Positions 1 through 8,935 are shown, counted from the first letter of the stretch. The stretch: DNA of 64,000 nt from Gemmataceae bacterium (GCA_003136315.1 PLDW01000088.1:1-64000), one strand, 5' to 3'. Numbers and translations are program-made. Notes: generated by a model not told the origin, from the sequence alone.

Positions 1-252
1 CATGTTGAAAGGGCTGGTCTTCGAACCCCCCGGCAAGCCGATTGCGACTCTCATACAGGAACCTGTTGGTGATCTCCCTTCCCCCGACGTGTCCGCCCTG
101 GTATTCCAGGGCATTTCGACAGCGAACGCGACAGGTTCAGCGGGTTCATGTATCAGGGTGCTCACGCCCCATGCCTGGGCGAAAGCGTGCCCGGCCGGGG
201 ATTTCGGGACCGATCCATTGTAGGCAGAGGTGGAGGGAGAGGCTGGTGTCGC
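1..252. other. Left-edge stretch without a supported gene
   Basis: A short open frame starts at position 2, but it has no family resemblance and no ribosome binding site. I see nothing here that I can call a gene. It could hold the end of a gene that starts outside the window. Confidence 0.4.
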
Positions 253-1473
253 TCAATGCCCCCGGCGGATGTCAGAGGACTGGTACAGGATCTCGATCCG
301 GAACACCTTTTTCGTACGGCAGGTGATTTCCCAGGTCTCCGGGTTGATCCGGACCGGGACATCCATCCTGTGGATGTCGACCGATGTGTGGAAGCCGCGT
401 TCGGAGAGGATATCGATTAACATCCGCAGAGTGTCCGGATCGTCAAGGAGATCGTCTTCGGTATTGATCCTTGCGTGTCCGGTGAACGCATGCGCGCGGA
501 TGATCGGGATCATCTTGCTTTCGATGAACTTCACCACCTGCCCGAACCGCATCGGTTTCTGCTCCTCGTACTCTTCCAGTCGCTCGACGAGTTCCTGTCG
601 GGCGTGCTGGGCGAGTTCGCTGGCGATCGGAATGCCGCGAATGAGGTCGTAGACTTCGGGGCTCAGTTCCAGCGAGCTTTGGTAGGTGAACTCCCGGGTG
701 ATGTTGGCCTGGACCTCCTTCAGGTCGCCCTCGGCATCGATGTAGTGGAAGTGGAAGATTTCCTTGAGCGACTGGAGGGCCTCGAAGGTGCTCTCCTTGA
801 ACGTCTGGTAGCGCTTGCGGCAAAGGTTGGGATCGAGGTCAGTGGGCCGCGGATCTTCGAGGAGTTTGCCGACCCCGGTTTCGCGGACGGTTTTATTGTG
901 GGCGAGGATCTCCATCCCGCGTTTGAGTTGCCGGGCGACGCTGACTTCCTCGCTGACGTAGAGCAGGGCGATCCGGAACATCGGCTTACGGAACTCGCGG
1001 GCGTTGGGACCGTTGCGGTGCTCACCGTGGAGTTTGAGAATCGCGTGGTAAAAGAGCTTGAGACACTCGACCTGGACCTCGGTCCGGGGGAAGCCATCAA
1101 CGATCACCCCGTCGTGGTATTCCTTCTTGAGCAACTCCTCGAAGAGCAGGGTGATGACTTCGCGGTCGCCGACCATCATTCCGGCGTTCTTGATCTCGAC
1201 GGCCTTGGGGCTATTGAGCAGGCTGCTGATGACGATGGCCGGGGCGGTGATGTCGCGGGTCTGTCGGATGAAGGGGGTATTGGTGCCCTTCCCGGCCCCG
1301 GGTGCCCCGCCGAGCCAGATGAATTCGCGTGGGAACCGGAGCTTCGCGCGGCCGATCCGCTCTTCCAGATCCTCCCAGACGCCGGAGAAAATGAGCGGGG
1401 CGTCCTTGATCTCCAGGTCGCCACCCGTGGGAATCGGCTTCGGCCCCGTGTCATCGGGGGTAGGCGCAGCCAT
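253..1473 (-). CDS. Adenylate-kinase-like nucleoside monophosphate kinase with long C-terminal extension
   Basis: The protein (about 406 aa) has a P-loop GAPGAGKGT near residues 56-64 and the DGFPR motif near 126-130. These are the nucleotide-binding and NMP-binding signatures of the adenylate kinase family, which moves a phosphate between ATP and a nucleoside monophosphate in the cytoplasm. Typical enzymes are about 190-230 aa. Here a further 170-200 residues follow that I do not recognise, so the substrate is uncertain and it may not be the housekeeping Adk. The ORF track starts at a GTG at 1485, but GGAGG overlaps that codon and lies 5 nt before the ATG at 1473, so I chose 1473. It stands alone, with no operon partner. 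Confidence 0.8.
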   Translation of the reverse strand: MAAPTPDDTGPKPIPTGGDLEIKDAPLIFSGVWEDLEERIGRAKLRFPREFIWLGGAPGAGKGTNTPFIRQTRDITAPAIVISSLLNSPKAVEIKNAGMMVGDREVITLLFEELLKKEYHDGVIVDGFPRTEVQVECLKLFYHAILKLHGEHRNGPNAREFRKPMFRIALLYVSEEVSVARQLKRGMEILAHNKTVRETGVGKLLEDPRPTDLDPNLCRKRYQTFKESTFEALQSLKEIFHFHYIDAEGDLKEVQANITREFTYQSSLELSPEVYDLIRGIPIASELAQHARQELVERLEEYEEQKPMRFGQVVKFIESKMIPIIRAHAFTGHARINTEDDLLDDPDTLRMLIDILSERGFHTSVDIHRMDVPVRINPETWEITCRTKKVFRIEILYQSSDIRRGH

Positions 1474-1963
1474 CATAGCCTCCACGGGTGCCGGATCGGA
1501 CGCACCTCAGACGAATCGGTCGGGCATCCAGCGAGATCGTGTATCCGGATGTCCAGATATATTGGGTATATCGGAAAGACGGAAGGACGGGTTCCGGGTT
1601 TCCTGCGGCCGGGGGCGTAGTGGTACAGTTTGACCCCGGCTGTCCTGCAGTTGCAACTACTGGTCGCCAAACCGTGCCACTACCCTCCAGCCTGCAACAC
1701 CTCCTATCCTGAACTGAACACCCTCCCACAACGCATCACGCTCCCGTTGGTGGCCGATCTCGCCCCGGAAGGGAATAAGGCTCCGGGTTACGTAGGCCGT
1801 TATCGGTCACTTGGTGCGGTCCGAGTGTGACCTACCTGCGCCACTGAGTCAGCGGACGTTGAATAGGCCTCACGATGCGGTTACTCTCACAAACTGAAGA
1901 ACCCTCTATTCGGCTTCCTTTCCAGATCCGGCCCCGCGTGGCTTCAGTCCTGAGGGACACCAG
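1474..1963. other. Intergenic region between divergent genes
   Basis: About 490 bases separate the divergently read kinase-like and cyclase-like genes. The only structure I see is an AT-rich short inverted repeat, GATATA-TTGGG-TATATC, near 1556-1572. It could be part of a promoter or operator, but there is no direct evidence. Confidence 0.35.
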
Positions 1964-2854
1964 ATGCAACCCGAGAAGTTTGAATTCGGCCGCTCCCGTG
2001 GCGTGGTTTGGGTCTGTGACCTCGTCGGATCATCCCGACACCTGAACAGCCCTGACACGGTGGCCGCGCTGGAAGAGTTTCTGCCGCGGATGCACTGGAT
2101 CGCCAACGTGATTGTGGAGGCGGCCGGAGGGAAATTTATCAAGTGGATAGGCGACGGCTTTCTTGCGTGGTTCGAGACGCCGCTTCATCGAGACCTCGGC
2201 AAGATCGCCGGGGCAGTGTTCGGTGCGGCCTCGGATCTTACCTGCATCGTGAACGTCACGCAGTTGTGCGTGACAACGCCAAAGAGTTTCAAAGTCCGCC
2301 ACGGAATCACGTTTGAACAGGACGCCTTGACCACGACGATCCGCTACCCGACTGGGGTGGATTTCCTCGACCTGATCGGCCGCGCCGTCGTGCTCGCGTT
2401 CCGGCTGTCTGGAGTGCCGGCTGATCACCCCAGCCTCGTCACCGAGAAGATCTTAGTGGACGCCTACAAGCAACTTGACAACCCACACATCAACTTTGGC
2501 AAGTGGAAGCTCAGCGAGGAAGATCTCTTGAAATATTTCAAAGGGGAGAAGCTAGGAACATCATCTCTATACGTGTCGAAGGATAAGAAGCCGGTCGTGC
2601 GGAGCAAGAAGGCGTTCTTGAAGCAGACGAAAGCCCTCATTGCCAAGGTTGAAGACGAGCCTCTACCGGTGACCGACCGAGTAGCGTACGCCCAGCGATT
2701 CGTGGCGGCTATGCACAACGGGCCGCAGTGGTGCCAGGCCGTGATCACCGAGCACTCCCGATTTGTCAAGGAAGAGTTACTGGGCGCTTTGAAAACGGCC
2801 CTGCCACTGCTCGAACAGATACCCGAGAACCCTGACCCAAGCGGCAAGGAGTAG
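1964..2854 (+). CDS. Class III nucleotidyl cyclase-like protein
   Basis: The N-terminal ~190 residues match the class III cyclase homology domain. CDLVGSS carries the first metal aspartate (D19) and KWIGDGFLAWF carries the second (D64) plus a lysine (K60) at the adenine-specifying place. A later DLIG..VVLAFRL segment lines up with the usual D-x-x-G-x-x-VN-x-x-A-R block. It keeps the Asp and Arg, but the transition-state Asn is replaced by Val. The family makes cyclic nucleotides from NTPs, usually as dimers. The C-terminal ~100 residues are unassigned and there is no membrane segment. The ATG follows a GAGGG about 9 nt upstream. The gene converges on a TIR-like gene and lies near an integrase remnant, so it may be an accessory or defence gene. 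The Val substitution leaves catalytic activity open. Confidence 0.75.
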   Translation: MQPEKFEFGRSRGVVWVCDLVGSSRHLNSPDTVAALEEFLPRMHWIANVIVEAAGGKFIKWIGDGFLAWFETPLHRDLGKIAGAVFGAASDLTCIVNVTQLCVTTPKSFKVRHGITFEQDALTTTIRYPTGVDFLDLIGRAVVLAFRLSGVPADHPSLVTEKILVDAYKQLDNPHINFGKWKLSEEDLLKYFKGEKLGTSSLYVSKDKKPVVRSKKAFLKQTKALIAKVEDEPLPVTDRVAYAQRFVAAMHNGPQWCQAVITEHSRFVKEELLGALKTALPLLEQIPENPDPSGKE

Positions 2855-2973
2855 GCTCACCGTATCCCTCGTTATCCGCCAGATCACCAAACCCAGCAAC
2901 ACTACCCAACCGGTAGCTCACAGGAGGCCCGGTCAGCGACGTTGAGGTCAAGGCGGGGACGGGGCCGGTCGGG

Positions 2974-3840
2974 CTATTCGACGGCCCCATCATTTCCGAG
3001 GATGCTGTCATAGAATGGGGTTTGCAAGATTTCCGAAGCCCGCATTGGAAGCACCGTAGGTGCGTTAGAGGGAAGGGCAATCCCAAGTCGTCGAATACAC
3101 TCACGGCCAAGATATGTCCATGTGTAAGCGAGTCCGGACTCTGAGGCGGCAGAGCCACAACGAATCAATCCCAGATCCAGCATCTGAGAAATAGAAAGAT
3201 CTAGCCGGCTCAATATGACATTTTCCTGATTATTCTCCCAAAATTGTAAGTCGTTGGCGTGCCTGATTATCATTTGACGGGAGTAGGAAGAGAGGCGGGA
3301 AAGGGTGTCCTCGACTCGCCCATACTCTCGTGCTAAATGAGTTTGAATCGCCTCCTCCAAACCACCGACAAGGGCTCCAATCGGCAGCGGCTTGGAGGAG
3401 GCGGGAGGAAGATCGAAAGTGAGGGGGAACCGGCGGTTCCGCAGGTCGAAGGGCAGAGATTCGGGACTGCCATAGGCTTTATTCATGATCAGGATTACGC
3501 GATCCCACCCGATCATCGCGGCGGCATACCCCAATTCAAGCATCACGTTTGGGTTCGGTAGCTTCTTCGCCTTCTGTCCCTCTCGGCCTTCTGTCTTGGA
3601 TACGAATGTAACATCAGCTAGAAACAATGCACTGTCGCGAATTTTTCTAAAGATGGTCTCGGTGATTTGGGGTGATCCGGCTTCCCCCAGAGTGTCCTGA
3701 TCGAATCGCGGGGCATCTTCCAACCGCGCCGTACCTGCAACTCGTCGAACAGCTTCAACCGCAGCATCATGGATGATGTCACGGGTTGTCTGGCGAGGCA
3801 AATCACTCTGCCACGAATAGAAAACAACTGGCTGCGACAT
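2974..3840 (-). CDS. TIR-like (FYSWQSD-type) protein with C-terminal winged-helix-like region
   Basis: The N-terminus reads VVFYSWQSDLP, followed by an ADVTFVS strand and PNVMLELGYAAAMIGWDRVILIMN. This is the pattern of bacterial TIR-like / nucleotide-hydrolysing domains found in defence proteins, where the Glu of the xxELGYA block is the expected catalytic residue. The last ~110 residues (SISQMLDLGLI...YTWTYLGRECIRRLG) look like a winged helix. Such proteins typically degrade NAD or bind nucleotides when triggered, but the trigger is unknown here. I chose the ATG at 3840, which has GAAGGGGG upstream, over the GTG at 3864. The gene is tail-to-tail with the cyclase-like gene, 119 bp apart, so the two are not an operon. 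Confidence 0.75.
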   Translation of the reverse strand: MSQPVVFYSWQSDLPRQTTRDIIHDAAVEAVRRVAGTARLEDAPRFDQDTLGEAGSPQITETIFRKIRDSALFLADVTFVSKTEGREGQKAKKLPNPNVMLELGYAAAMIGWDRVILIMNKAYGSPESLPFDLRNRRFPLTFDLPPASSKPLPIGALVGGLEEAIQTHLAREYGRVEDTLSRLSSYSRQMIIRHANDLQFWENNQENVILSRLDLSISQMLDLGLIRCGSAASESGLAYTWTYLGRECIRRLGIALPSNAPTVLPMRASEILQTPFYDSILGNDGAVE

Positions 3841-4062
3841 GGCACCCCCTTCACTTTTTCCCACTCTTCCGAACCGGTTTCACCGGCTCGGATTCTGGTA
3901 CTCCCGTTACATCATAACAACCACAGAATGCTACAGCCCACCTCAGCGCCCGGACGTGTGCGACTTCGGTCACCCTTACCCACCCTCTCCGGCCTGCGGG
4001 GGAAGCTCCAGACCGCGCCAGATGTACCACGTTGCGACGCTACGATAAGGTTGCCACTTCTC

Positions 4063-4225
4063 GGCGAGTGTCACCAACTTCGCCACTCCGTCGCTACGGG
4101 CTTGATCTCGGACGGTGTGCCCTTGTGTGATGTGGCGAAGTTTTGGGGCACCCAGTCGAGACAGTCGTGAAAACGTACTGCCATGTGTCCGGAGTCAACC
4201 CGGTCAATGCTCTGAATCGGCTGCC
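4063..4225 (+). pseudogene. C-terminal remnant of a tyrosine recombinase/integrase, frameshifted
   Basis: One frame reads CHQLRHSVATGLISDGVPL.DVAKFWG, with the HxxR catalytic motif of tyrosine recombinases. After a +1 shift the next frame reads HPVETVVKTYCHVSGVNPVNALNRLP, which supplies the GH and the Tyr nucleophile (KTYCHV). The two pieces join into the normal catalytic C-terminus of a phage-type or XerC/D-like integrase. The rest of the gene is missing, so it cannot work. It marks a past integration next to the cyclase/TIR genes. Confidence 0.6.
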
Positions 4226-4292
4226 AGGTGGGCGAGGGGTGGGCAGGTGGGGTGCTATCGCGTTAAGTGTCTAGCTGGTAAGCAGTTACGCG

Positions 4293-4328
4293 AACGAGCC
4301 CCGGCTCATCCTGAGGCCGGGGCTCGTT
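4293..4328. terminator. Strong hairpin, possible terminator
   Basis: AACGAGCCCCGGC and GCCGGGGCTCGTT form a perfect 13-bp stem around a 10-nt loop. It lies about 105 bp downstream of the minus-strand DUF3467 gene. No U-run follows on either strand, so it may be a plain intergenic palindrome. Confidence 0.4.
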
Positions 4329-4432
4329 GAGGTTCGGCCGGATCGACCGCGGTTACCCCATCCGCGGTGTCGCCGGCCTGTTGTGTCCTGTCTGGGCGCT
4401 GTGGGCCTTCCCCGCACCCCTCCAGCTTCGGA

Positions 4433-4747
4433 TTAGCGCTGGCCGCGGAGGCGGCGGTTCGGGTCGACCTCGATCACTCCGAACGCCTGCTCGTGCCGGG
4501 CGACCACGACCCGTAGCACCTCAGCCAGTTTCTTCGCGGTGACGAAGTTCATCACAAGGCGGTGGCTCAGTTCGATCGGCTCCGGGCCGGTCGGGCCCAT
4601 CACCTGGGAGTACATCCCGAGGTCCAGCAAGACCTCGTCGGGGTTTCCGGTCACCCGGAAGAAGTTCACGTATACCGACGCCATTTCGGCATCGTCGATC
4701 GCGACCTGGATCTGGCCGGGCTGGGCCGGGGTGGGTTCGTCAGGCAT
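4433..4747 (-). CDS. DUF3467 family protein
   Basis: A 104-aa acidic protein that matches the DUF3467 pattern: an N-terminal strand (IQVAIDDAEMASVYVNFFRV), then PDEVLLDLGMYSQVMG, then an SHRLVMNFVTAKKLAEVLRVVVARHE helix. The family is widespread and of unknown function. The start is well placed, with AAGGAAG 6-8 nt before the ATG. It appears monocistronic. Confidence 0.8.
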   Translation of the reverse strand: MPDEPTPAQPGQIQVAIDDAEMASVYVNFFRVTGNPDEVLLDLGMYSQVMGPTGPEPIELSHRLVMNFVTAKKLAEVLRVVVARHEQAFGVIEVDPNRRLRGQR

Positions 4748-4859
4748 GGAAGGCTTCCTTTAAACAGGTGTAGATTGGGGTAACAACGGGTTGGCCGTAC
4801 AAGCGGCCCCGGTCATTTTACGACCCCAAACCGACATGCCCACACGTTTGGCCGGGAAA

Positions 4860-5232
4860 AACTCACTCTCCCACCACATGGACGGCCAACCCATTTCCTC
4901 CCAACGCTTTCTGGAGTTGAATCGGCCACTCCCAAACAGCACGATCGGTCTCCCCAGCCACCCGAATCGTCACTTTCCGAGGCGCGACCAGTGCCACGGC
5001 CTGCGGAAGATCGAGATGATGCAGCACATTCAGTAGCACCGGACCCTGCCGGTGGAGGACGGCATATCCCACAAATCGAGGGCCGACACGCCTGGCTCGA
5101 AGAGGGAGGCATCCAGCACCACGCCCGCCATGTCTCCGGTGCCCTGAAGTGTGAGGGCGAGGCCGATCCTACCCGTCCACTCTCCAGGTGCAAGCCCCTG
5201 GCCGATTGGATAGAGTTGTGGAAGGTGTCTCC
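4860..5232 (-). pseudogene. Possible decayed minus-strand gene
   Basis: Between the DUF3467 and Uma2 genes two minus-strand frames read like protein and join head to tail. One gives PIGQGLAPGEWTGRIGLALTLQG..GVVLDASLFEPG and the other gives GYAVLHRQGPVLLNVLHHLDLPQAVALVAPRKVTIRVAGE. A single shift near 5050 would fuse them. I recognise no family. It may instead be chance open frame in GC-rich DNA. Confidence 0.25.
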
Positions 5233-5245
5233 ACGGAGGTACGCG

Positions 5246-5821
5246 ATGAACCTCGATCTTGAACCCGTCCCCAGTTGCGATACTGTCTCCGAAGAGCCTG
5301 CGAGAGCGATTCAGGAAGAGCGGAAGGGGTGCGAACTGGTCGATGGCATCTGGGTCGAGAAAGCGACTTGCAATCCCGCGGCCATCGTCGAAGGCAGCAT
5401 ACTCAGCAGTATCCAGGGATTCGTTCAATCCCGAAAGCTCGGGCACGTTTTGGGCGCCGATGGCGCATATCGGATGTTGCCGGACCGCCCGAAGTTACTC
5501 CGCAAGCCAGACGTCTCCTTCGTCGCGGCGGGCCGTTTATCTCCGGAGGAGCTGAAGAAAGCGGAGTGGGCGATTGCACCGGATCTGGCGGTGGAAGGGA
5601 TTTCGCCAAACGAGTCCGCCGAAGACCTCGAAACCAAGCTGGATGAGTATCTACGGGCCGGAGTGCGGTTGGTCTGGCTGGTGTACATTCCGACCCGGAA
5701 TGTGTGGGCGTACCGGCCCGACGGGACAGCAAAACGCTACCGGGCCGACGACACTCTCACGGGTGAAGATGTGCTTCCCGGTTTCGCGGTCAAGGTCAGC
5801 GAGTTGTTCGAGGGACTGTGA
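5246..5821 (+). CDS. Uma2 family (DUF820) restriction-endonuclease-fold protein
   Basis: The 191-aa protein has the Uma2 layout: an N-terminal ELVDGIWVEK, PDVSFV with the metal-binding Asp in the middle, then LAVEGISPNESAEDLETKLDEYLRAGVRLVWLVY. The last part is the E-x-x-S-P...K...Y..aGv block of this PD-(D/E)XK fold. These proteins are abundant in cyanobacteria and planctomycetes and their biological role is unknown. GGAGG sits 6 nt before the ATG at 5246, so the longer ORF from 4991 is not used. A GC hairpin lies about 70 bp downstream. Confidence 0.85.
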   Translation: MNLDLEPVPSCDTVSEEPARAIQEERKGCELVDGIWVEKATCNPAAIVEGSILSSIQGFVQSRKLGHVLGADGAYRMLPDRPKLLRKPDVSFVAAGRLSPEELKKAEWAIAPDLAVEGISPNESAEDLETKLDEYLRAGVRLVWLVYIPTRNVWAYRPDGTAKRYRADDTLTGEDVLPGFAVKVSELFEGL

Positions 5822-5889
5822 CCGAGAGGCCCACTCCGGCGGCTCAGGGTGTCAGGCAGGTAATACTCTCCTTGGTATCGCTTGGGGTC

Positions 5890-5913
5890 CGGGCCGCCCT
5901 CTGTGGCGGCCCG
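5890..5913. terminator. GC hairpin downstream of the Uma2 gene
   Basis: CGGGCCGCC-CTCTGT-GGCGGCCCG is a perfect 9-bp stem with a 6-nt loop. No T-run follows, so terminator function is a guess. The rest of 5822-6188 shows no gene. Confidence 0.35.
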
Positions 5914-6188
5914 AGCTTGGCGACCGGCAAAGGTGGGTATTCTTTCTTCTGCCGAACGCCTGGGGGGCTCAGCGGGTTCACGTCTCGGGCAGGCCAGGAG
6001 GCCGTTGCGAACGATCGGGACGATCCTCACGGCCCGAACCATTGAGCGGGCGGGAACGGGTTCGGTGTGGGAGATTGAGCATCAACTCGGGGATCGACGA
6101 GGAGAACGGTTGCCCCCGGCCGGTCGGCCGGTTACGGTATACCAATCGACCCGGCCTCCCACGCCGGGGTTCCTCGAAAGGCGCTGCC

Positions 6189-7916
6189 GTGCCTCGACTC
6201 ATCGTTCTGCGAGGGGTCGACGAGGGGAAGCAGTTCGACCTGTCCGGCCAGGCCGTGACGGTCGGCCGGCACTCGTCGAACGCCGTTGCCCTTCACGACA
6301 CCCAGGTGTCCCGCCGCCACCTGGAGTTACGGCCGGTTCCGACCGGTGGGTATCAGATTTTCGATCTGGGGAGCGGAAACGGAACCCTCGTCAACGGCCA
6401 ACCGGTCCGATCGGCACCGCTAAGGACCGGCGACCAGATCTCTCTGGGCCAGTCGATCCTTCTGTACACCTCCCTCCTGCGAGACTCCCCCGGTGGGGAC
6501 GAGTTAACCGAGCGTGTCCGGCTGCTCAACCGGGGGTCCGACCCGGAAATCCTCTCGGCCATCGTTCGGACGGTCGGGGCGGACGCCGGGAGTCAAATCC
6601 TGTCGCAACCGCAAGCGGCCGGATCGGACTGGCTCAAGGCCCGGCTCGCCGGGTTGGCAGCGCTCTACGAGACGGCGGACGCGGTCAGCCACATCCTGGA
6701 TGTCGACCAGTTGCTTGCGAAGGTGATGGAACTGGTGCTCAAATCGGTGGATGCGGATCATGGGTGCTTCATGCTCCGCGAGGAGACTGGCACACTGGCC
6801 CCAAAGGCGGTCCGCTATCGCGATGGGCTCAATCGACAGGAGGAGCTTGCTGTCAGCCGGACGATCGTCGACTACGTGCTGAAGGAGAACCAGGGGGTGC
6901 TGGTCACCGATGCCCAGACAGACGCCCGGTTCCGGGGTGGCGCGAGCATTCACCGGCACAATATCCGGGAGGCCATCTGCGTCCCGATGAAGGGCCGGCG
7001 GGAGGTTCTCGGGGTGTTGTTTCTCGACACGCAATCGACTCTCAAGCAGTTCGTTTCGGGCGGGAAAGAGCAGGGGAAATTTACCGAAGACCACCTGCAA
7101 CTGGCGAGCGTGATCGCCCACCAGGCCGCCATCGCGGTGGATGAGAGCCGCTATCACCAGGCCCTGGTGAATGCCGAGCGACTGGCCGCGATCGGGCACA
7201 CGATCACGGCGCTGTCGCACCACATCAAGAACATCATGCAGGGGGTTCGATTTGGGGCGGACATGGTACGCACGGCGATGGCCGAGAACGACCGAGACCT
7301 GCTGGGTAAAGGCTGGAAGTTGGTGGAGAAGAACCAGGGCCGGATCGACCAGCTCATCCTCGACATGCTCAGCTACTCGAAAGAACGGGAGCCGTCGATC
7401 GAGCCGACGGACCTGAATGCGTTATGTGTGGATGTCCTGGACATGGTTCGGGGTCGAGCGACTGACCGCGGGGTAACGCTGGAGTGGCGGCCAGGGGCCG
7501 GTGTGGGAGCGGTTCCATGCGACCCGGACGGGATTCACCGCGCGGTGCTGAATATCGTGATCAACGCAATTGATGCAGTCGAGGATCGACCGACCCCGAA
7601 GGTCGGTGTGCAGGCGATTCTGGAACCGGATGGCGCGTGGGTGAAAGTGATTGTGCTGGACAACGGCCCGGGGATTGCGGCCGACAAGGCGGACGACATC
7701 TTCCGGCCATTCGTGAGCACCAAGGGAAGCCGCGGGACCGGGCTTGGGCTCCCGGTGAGCCGGAAGATCCTTCGTGAGCACGGGGGGGATATTGTGGTCC
7801 AGAGCGTACCCGATAAGGGGAGCAAGTTTGTACTCCGTCTGCCGATGAAATCGGCGTTCACCGGCGACCTGTCCGGGACTCAGGTCCACCCGCCTGTTCG
7901 CCCCCCGGCGGAGTGA
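6189..7916 (+). CDS. FHA-GAF sensor histidine kinase
   Basis: Domains in order: FHA (residues 1-97, with GRHSSN, SRRH and LGSGNGTLVNG, the phosphothreonine-binding loops), GAF (about 150-320), then a kinase core. The core has an H-box in ALSHHIKN, an N-box NIVINAIDAVED, a G1 box LDNGPGI and a G2 box GTGLGLP. It is soluble, with no membrane segment. It should autophosphorylate on His in response to a ligand at the GAF domain and may be recruited to phosphorylated partners through FHA, fitting an organism rich in Ser/Thr kinases. The GTG at 6189 begins the FHA strand (PRLIVLRG) and has AAAGG upstream; the ORF from 5574 is too long. No response regulator is adjacent. Confidence 0.85.
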   Translation: MPRLIVLRGVDEGKQFDLSGQAVTVGRHSSNAVALHDTQVSRRHLELRPVPTGGYQIFDLGSGNGTLVNGQPVRSAPLRTGDQISLGQSILLYTSLLRDSPGGDELTERVRLLNRGSDPEILSAIVRTVGADAGSQILSQPQAAGSDWLKARLAGLAALYETADAVSHILDVDQLLAKVMELVLKSVDADHGCFMLREETGTLAPKAVRYRDGLNRQEELAVSRTIVDYVLKENQGVLVTDAQTDARFRGGASIHRHNIREAICVPMKGRREVLGVLFLDTQSTLKQFVSGGKEQGKFTEDHLQLASVIAHQAAIAVDESRYHQALVNAERLAAIGHTITALSHHIKNIMQGVRFGADMVRTAMAENDRDLLGKGWKLVEKNQGRIDQLILDMLSYSKEREPSIEPTDLNALCVDVLDMVRGRATDRGVTLEWRPGAGVGAVPCDPDGIHRAVLNIVINAIDAVEDRPTPKVGVQAILEPDGAWVKVIVLDNGPGIAADKADDIFRPFVSTKGSRGTGLGLPVSRKILREHGGDIVVQSVPDKGSKFVLRLPMKSAFTGDLSGTQVHPPVRPPAE

Positions 7917-7940
7917 AGGGGGTATCGGGGACGTAAGTCA

Positions 7941-8333
7941 TCATGGCGTTGGGAGTATGGGAACCGCGTAGGCCGTTACGAGGGGGTCGACTGTTGCGAG
8001 TGTCAGCCCGTGCTGGAAGGCCTGGGCGATGATTAACCGGTCAAAAGGATCACGATGGAGCGCGGGGAGCCCAGCAAGCGGCGGCATTGCCCCTTCATCG
8101 ATCGGAAGGCTTTCGATCCGGTGGGCCAGTCGCTGTTGGGGGAGGTAGTCTGCCGGAGGTGCTGGAAGTGGGAGTTTGCCGAGTTGGTTCTTGATGATTG
8201 CCTCCCAGACGGAAGCAACGCTCAGGTAGACCTCATTACTGGGATTTTGAATGGCAGCGAGGAACGAAGCCGGAAGCTTGGGATCGGCTGTGATGTACCA
8301 GATAAAGACGTGGGTATCGAGGAGTATCCTCAT
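7941..8333 (-). CDS. PIN-domain toxin of a type II toxin-antitoxin pair (VapC-like)
   Basis: This 130-aa protein starts MRILLDTHVFIWY and ends with a DPFDRLIIAQA block followed by LATVD. Together with the Glu in VWEAIIK, these give the acidic triad/tetrad of PIN ribonucleases, which as toxins cut tRNA, rRNA or mRNA. Its ATG overlaps the stop of the upstream antitoxin gene by 4 nt (ATGA), so the two are translationally coupled. It has normal length for the family and looks intact. Confidence 0.88.
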   Translation of the reverse strand: MRILLDTHVFIWYITADPKLPASFLAAIQNPSNEVYLSVASVWEAIIKNQLGKLPLPAPPADYLPQQRLAHRIESLPIDEGAMPPLAGLPALHRDPFDRLIIAQAFQHGLTLATVDPLVTAYAVPILPTP

Positions 8334-8569
8334 TGGCCCTCGAAATCCCGGAGGGTGCCTTCGGGCAACGGGGCGTCAAAATCTTCAGGCACGATGAACG
8401 TCCCGGCAGCGAGCCCGTACGGGCGGAGATCCATGACACGCAGCGTAACAGGTCGGATTTCGGCGATGGGGCTGTTGTCGCGGACCACAATGACATGTTC
8501 CCCAGCCTCGACTCGATTCAGTAATCCCAGGGGATCTCGCAGGAGATCCTGGACACTCACGCTGTTCAT
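8330..8569 (-). CDS. Phd/YefM-like antitoxin
   Basis: A 79-aa protein: MNSVSVQDLLRDPLGLLNRVEAGEHVIVVRDNSPIAEIRPV matches the Phd/YefM fold, in which a short domain binds operator DNA and the C-terminus neutralises the toxin. I start it at the ATG at 8569, because the 36 upstream residues in the ORF track look non-coding and overlap a repeat. It is first in the operon with the PIN toxin, and such pairs are usually autoregulated by the antitoxin. Confidence 0.75.
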   Translation of the reverse strand: MNSVSVQDLLRDPLGLLNRVEAGEHVIVVRDNSPIAEIRPVTLRVMDLRPYGLAAGTFIVPEDFDAPLPEGTLRDFEGQ

Positions 8570-8682
8570 GCCAGCATTGTAGCTGTCGAACGGCTGCCGA
8601 AGAACACCGATTTCATCTGGGGTATCAGAAGCAAACCTGCGGGGGCGTGTGTACCATCGTATTCGCATCATCGTCACCGTTA

Positions 8683-8730
8683 CCGATGGTATCGCTGCGA
8701 TCTACTCCCCGGCTCATCGCTTCGACCCCT
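8683..8730 (+). repeat. Dispersed palindromic repeat B, copy 1
   Basis: CGATGGTATCGCTGCGATC...CCGGCTCATCGCTTCGACC resembles the copies at 10599-10653 (minus) and 35257-35320 (plus). It is the only structure I see in the 366-bp gap between the antitoxin gene and the next gene. Confidence 0.5.
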
Positions 8731-8935
8731 GTCGCAATGGAATCTGGAACAACCCCCACAACCACCCGCCTTTCCCAGTCGGGTAAATTCCCCCCATCTT
8801 TCGCCCTCCCATCGACACACATGACAATCTCCACTCATCCGGTGATTCGGGATGATCCGATGAACTGGGTAGACACGGACGTTACCCGGGGTCAAGGACG
8901 ACCATCAGGGGACGAGCGAAGCACGGAGGCCAGCC

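Noticed and set aside
2-223. 73-aa ORF at the left edge
   Set aside because: No ribosome site or family; could be chance.
475-1620. Long plus-strand ORF of 381 aa
   Set aside because: It is the antisense shadow of the adenylate-kinase-like gene; no family, no ribosome site.
1964-3840. A confirmed Pycsar operon
   Set aside because: The genes converge instead of forming an operon, the cyclase keeps adenine-type residues, and the TIR-like protein lacks a visible cyclic-nucleotide-binding domain. Kept only as a hypothesis.
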